Positions 60,145 to 64,000 of a DNA stretch of 64,000 nt are shown one piece after another. Every line of letters begins with the position of its first letter. Position 1 is the stretch's first letter. The position numbers and the translations under genes are program-made. The notes below the pieces were generated by a model. That model was not told the DNA's origin and did not search any database. It saw only the letters and a program-made list of their open reading frames with translations. Source of the stretch: Hydrangea macrophylla (lineage: Eukaryota; Streptophyta; Magnoliopsida; Cornales; Hydrangeaceae); assembly GCA_033977485.1 (NCBI GenBank), contig CM066989.1, positions 97,979,887 through 98,043,886 on the forward strand, in the 5' to 3' direction.

Positions 60145-60222
60145 TTCTGAAAATGCATTCTTATAAGTATTGGGAATTTTCTAGTTTGAGGAGAAAAATT
60201 CTGAGAGGAAAATAAAAAGGAG

Positions 60223-60379
60223 ATGAGTAATAGCTCGTTGTCATCCTCACCGGCTCGTTCTTCGATTTCGACGACGGCGATTGTGGGCGCCAATGCTCAC
60301 TCTGCTCTCGCAGCCGATGACTTCCACATCCCCGCCGATCTCATGTCCGTTCAAGATCGCAAGGACGAGGCACTTCTCG
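60223..60379 (+). CDS. First exon of a probable host gene, family not recognised
   Basis: ATG at 60223 in purine-rich context (GGAGATGAG) opens a GC-richer frame of 52 codons plus one base, ending at a donor CTTCTCG|GTTAGT. It starts with a serine-rich stretch ('SNSSLSSSPARSSIST'), then 'ANAHSALAADDFHIPADLM' and 'SVQDRKDEALL', which reads like the start of a conserved soluble plant protein. Base composition contrasts with the AT-rich surroundings, as expected for a real exon. Later exons are not visible in the window, so the first intron would exceed 3.6 kb and is full of repeats. A MITE ends 80 bp upstream, in the promoter or leader. The exon call is good; the function is unknown to me. Confidence 0.65.
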
Positions 60380-63300
60380 GTTAGTCTCTCTCACTCACAT
60401 TCAGTTTCGATTCTTCTTCTATCTCTCAACTATTATTGTTAATTGAACTAGAAATTTTGACTTCTGGGTTCCCTTTTTTTCTTCTTCTTTCTGAATGATT
60501 AGCGACTTTACTGATTTATAGTTTTAGGGTTTTGTGTAACTGAGATATCTGTGGTTTTAATTGAGCTTTCTTCAACTAATGGGATTCACATTCTTTTGAA
60601 AATCTCACTTTTTATTAGAACTATTGTTGTTAGATTTCTATAAATTTGAACTATTATTGTTATATTCTGTAAATTCGGATTTGTGGGTTCTTTTTCTTTT
60701 TTCTGAATAATTAGTTAGTTTACTGATTTAATTTTAGGGTTGATGATACACAAAATTGTACCTTTGTGATTCAGTCGAAGTGAGTTGAATGAATGGGTTG
60801 ATCCTCCTCTCCCAACAAGCGTTCCTGCAAGAAGACCTTGGTGGGGTTGCCACCGCGGTCCCTCCGACGATTAAATTAGTAAACAGTTGGATGATGGGAA
60901 AAGAAAAAGTATATAGTGAATGTATCTGCTCAAGAGTGAGTCTGTGAGAGAAGAGAGAAAAAGCCCCCTCTTCCTTCTACCTTTCAAGCCATATTTATAT
61001 CTCCATATATGTGTAACTGCCTATTCATGGGATCATACCCATAATTTGTCTATTCTTCAATGACTGTTGCTTGATCATGGGATACGATCATGGGGTTGTG
61101 GGCTAGGATTATGGGGTTTACCCATTCATAGGCCCCACGTGTTAGTGGGAGGTTAAGTGATATTTTGGGGCATATCAGCTACTCCCCCCCGAAGCTCTGG
61201 TCATTTGAAGAAAGACCTGAGTTGGTTTCATTTGTGAAGCATTAAGAGACATCCAACGCAATCGTACGTTAGAGGCCATTGGACCTTTGGAACCGACGGC
61301 TGTCTGCATCATGGACATCCTTGTCCTCTTTAGGGAGCTGAAGTCAAAATCTAGGATCTCTAGTCTAGGAAAATCTTACATGAGAGGGGTTTTGCTCTTA
61401 AAAGACATGAAGATGAGAGTCTTTGTCGTTGAGGACATTAACTATATCTCATAAGAGATAATTCGGAGAAGGATGGAGAGACTAAGGCTGAGCTGAAATG
61501 CTTGAGGTCTAAGTAAGAAGCTTTAGGCCAAGCTTAAAAGAAGTCGAGGCTGAGCTGGACAGCTTGAGGCCTAATAAAATTGCAAAAACATTTTTATGTG
61601 CTCTGGAGAAATCTACAGAATTAGAAAACCGTGAGGTACTTGGGAATTACCCAAGATTTTTACTGAGCTGGAACACTTAATACCGATCTGAGTGTTGAGC
61701 TAGTTAAAAGAGCTCTGCTTCTCTTATACGGTCGAGAGCTAGGCTAAAGAGCATTAGACAGAGCTAAAGATAATAAGCTCATGTTGTAAAGCATAAGCCC
61801 GATCTGAATCATGTGTGCGTGGCTGCTCGAGGTGAGGATCCCCTGATGTGAAGCACTTAGGGATCTTGATCTCATCTAGCAAGGCAACAATACATGACTT
61901 GTTTGTTTAAGGCTTTGTGTTCCTGGCTATGTAGAGTTTATATGGTTGAATTGATCAGGAGAGCTTGTGAACTTCTAGCCTTTTTAGCCTTTTTGACTTT
62001 CTCGCCTATTTCAATGGTAAGCTTTTAAGACAGTCTAGGGTGACAATATATATATATATATATATTTTTGACGGACCAAGCAAAAGAGCTTGAGACCTAT
62101 GTGTAACTTATAAAGAAGAGTCCCTAATATGCTAAAGACATTGGGGCTGAGCCGTAGAGCATAACCCCAAGCTAAGTAATGAGTTGAGACACTTAGGCTA
62201 TTTAAGCTATTTTGATCTCTGATGCTCTATCTTCTTAAAGCCTTCAAAGTATTGAATTGTGCCTTTTAAGCTTATTCTTGACAGAATAATGCTTTGACTG
62301 AAATGTTTTCTTCGAAGAGAATTTCCTAACTAGTAGTGCTATTAGGTGTTTGGTCTACTAACCATGTACTTCGACTTACCAACGATGTGGTTAGCCAGAT
62401 GCATCCTTCTTGGTTGGAGCTCGCTTACTAGCTCCAAAGCTTTTTGTATTGGTGGATGCTTGGTATGGTATTAAGTCTTTAATTCTGGAAGTAGTGTGAC
62501 CTTAGCCTTTGAAATGCTTAATTAATCATTACCCGGATTATGAAAGATGACTTTGTGCAACCCAATACTTTGAGCTGATTTTGACACGATCTACTTGGGT
62601 CAAGAATTGGCAGTCTAAGACCATAGGAGACCTCGCATGTTAAGGTCTTTCCTACACTGGTCTACTGAACATTTCCCTGGGCTATTTTGATGCCAAATCT
62701 TTCTTTTAAAAGGCCTTATACTCCCCTCTTCAGTATTTATTCTTGGTTTAATTTGAGAATATAGACAATGCTAGGTGCAAAACATAGGTTCTAGGAATTA
62801 CTCGTGACCATTAAACTTTATTATAGTTAAAGGTTTCCCAGACCGCCTATAGTAGATTTTGGAATATTCAGGCATGATTATAGCTTTAGACTTTATGGCC
62901 CAATTATTGTGAGGTCAGAGCTTTTGGACCTATGACACTTGATCTTCGGTCTTGCTTGATTTGGAGCTTCTGGACCCATGACACTTAGGCTTAGGGTATT
63001 ACCCGAGCTGAGATCAGGCTTTTGGTCGTATTCGAGATGACTTACTCTAGGGATTGCTCGAGAATTGATGGGTTGGAACACTTAATGAAGACTAAATGTT
63101 AACTTGGTTGCTTGGTTCGATTGAACTAAAAAGCCTTTACAGAGCTGAACCCTTGGCATGTGAGCTGAAATGCTTGGTGTGATTGAACCAAGGCTCTGTG
63201 GGGATGTTCACTTGGCGTGTTAGCTGAAATGCTTGGTGTAATTGGACCAAGGCTTTGTTGGCTGAAATTCTTGGTATGATTGAACCAAGACTTTGTAGAT

Positions 63301-63558
63301 TTGAACACTTGGCATATTAGCTTAAACGCTTGGCGTGATTAAACCAAGGCTTTTGAAGTTCTTAAGAGAACTGGAGTGCTCGAGTTGGTCGAGGCTTTTG
63401 GAGTTCTAAAGAGAACTGGTATGCTCGAGCTGGTCAAGGCTTTTGGACCCGTGACGCTTGGTCTTTGGGTGCGCTCGAACCATTATGAGCTCAGAGCTTT
63501 TGGACCATGACGCTTGGTCTTTGAATGTTGCGTTGAGATCAGGGTTTTTTTTTTTTCT
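60380..63558. other. Probable first intron of the 60223 gene, filled with LTR-type and other repeats
   Basis: 60380-60770 is ordinary T-rich intron-like sequence. From about 60780 to 61190 the wording ('aagaagaccttggtggggtt', 'gccaccgcggtccctccgac') matches non-coding parts of plant LTR elements. From 61200 the text is degenerate and G/T-rich with many 'gagctga' and 'cttaggc' words. Between 63120 and 63420 a unit like 'gaaatgcttggtgtgattga accaaggcttt' recurs at least four times with decay. No coding frame is credible. Confidence 0.45.
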
Positions 63559-63940
63559 GGACCCTTAGGTCATTTGCCCGAGCTGAGATCGGGTCTTTCT
63601 TTTTGGACCCTTAGGTCATATGCCCGAGTTGAGATCGGGTCTTTCTTTTTGGACCCTTAGGTCGTATGCCCGAGCTGAGATCGGGTCTTTCTTTTTGGAC
63701 CCTTAGGTCGTATGCCCGAGCTGAGATCGGGTCTTTCTTTTTGGAGCCTTAGGTCGTATGCCCGAGCTGAGATCGGGTTTTTCTTTTTGGACCCTTAGGT
63801 CATATGCCCGAGCTGAGATCGGGTCTTTCTTTTTGGACCCTTAGGTCATATGCCCGAGCTGAGATCGGGTCTTTCTTTTTCGGGTCTTTCTTTTTGGACC
63901 CATAGGTCATATGCCCGAGCTGAGATCGGGTCTTTCTTGC
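63559..63940 (+). repeat. 46-bp minisatellite, eight units
   Basis: Units begin GGACCCTTAGGTC(A/G)TATGCC and continue CGAGCTGAGATCGGGTCTTT, starting at 63559, 63605, 63651, 63697, 63743, 63789, 63835 and 63896. The period is exactly 46 bp except for one 61-bp step caused by a 15-bp internal duplication. Copies differ by one to three bases. Confidence 0.95.
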
Positions 63941-64000
63941 CTTTTGCACTTAGGCTTCATTGTATCCTGGGCTTAAGGCCTGCTCGGGCTATAACAAGCT

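Noticed and set aside
63559..63940. Possible CRISPR-like array
   Set aside because: Units are contiguous 46-bp tandem repeats with no unique spacers, in a plant genome.

Overview
The window looks like an intergenic-to-genic stretch of a flowering-plant nuclear genome. The evidence is GT-AG spliced genes, very AT-rich spacers with long A/T runs, and the usual angiosperm transposon mix: LTR elements primed by initiator tRNA-Met, a Helitron with Rep/PIF1 helicase, 9-bp-TSD MITEs and a hAT relic. The species cannot be named from the sequence. At most three host genes are visible; nearly everything else is mobile DNA, much of it nested.

Layout. 1-4.2 kb: 5' LTR and primer-binding site of a truncated minus-strand Ty3-type element. 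4.2-9.3 kb: AT-rich spacer with MITEs, GA/CT minisatellites and a possible small membrane-protein gene (7704-8150). 9.9-15.3 kb (minus): a five-exon gene for PIG-X, a subunit of the ER GPI mannosyltransferase I; its introns carry MITEs and its 5' leader a GAA repeat. 15.9-27.6 kb (minus): a Helitron with a 3' hairpin and CTAG end at 15930 and two alternative 5' TC ends at 26155 and 27612. It holds a multi-exon Rep/PIF1 helicase gene and, downstream of it, a second spliced gene of unknown family. 28-33 kb: MITEs, a 3.4-kb solo LTR, another MITE and a hAT BED-finger relic. 33-36.3 kb: spacer without a recognisable gene. 36.3-39.1 kb: decayed Ty1/copia element. 39.1-41.3 kb: LTR relic and a tRNA-derived SINE-like unit.

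41.4-50.4 kb (minus): a nearly complete chromodomain-type Ty3/gypsy element with two LTRs that align without gaps over 2091 bp and differ at about 24 sites. It is young but already broken by three stops and two frameshifts. Its LTRs carry five pairs of a 10-bp perfect palindrome spaced about two helical turns apart. 50.4-53.4 kb: LTR-like plus-strand sequence with a TATA box. 53.75-55.09 kb: a 1.3-kb foldback element. 55.1-58.5 kb: a tandem duplication, an LTR fragment, and a second copia relic (gag to integrase). 58.6-60.1 kb: tandem duplications and two MITEs. 60.2 kb onward (plus): first exon of a probable host gene whose first intron is filled with repeats, ending in a 46-bp minisatellite that runs to near the window edge.

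The most interesting items are the unknown spliced gene inside the Helitron, the paired palindrome array in the gypsy LTRs, the foldback element, and the Helitron end about 600 bp upstream of PIGX. All similarity statements come from reading motifs; no search was run.
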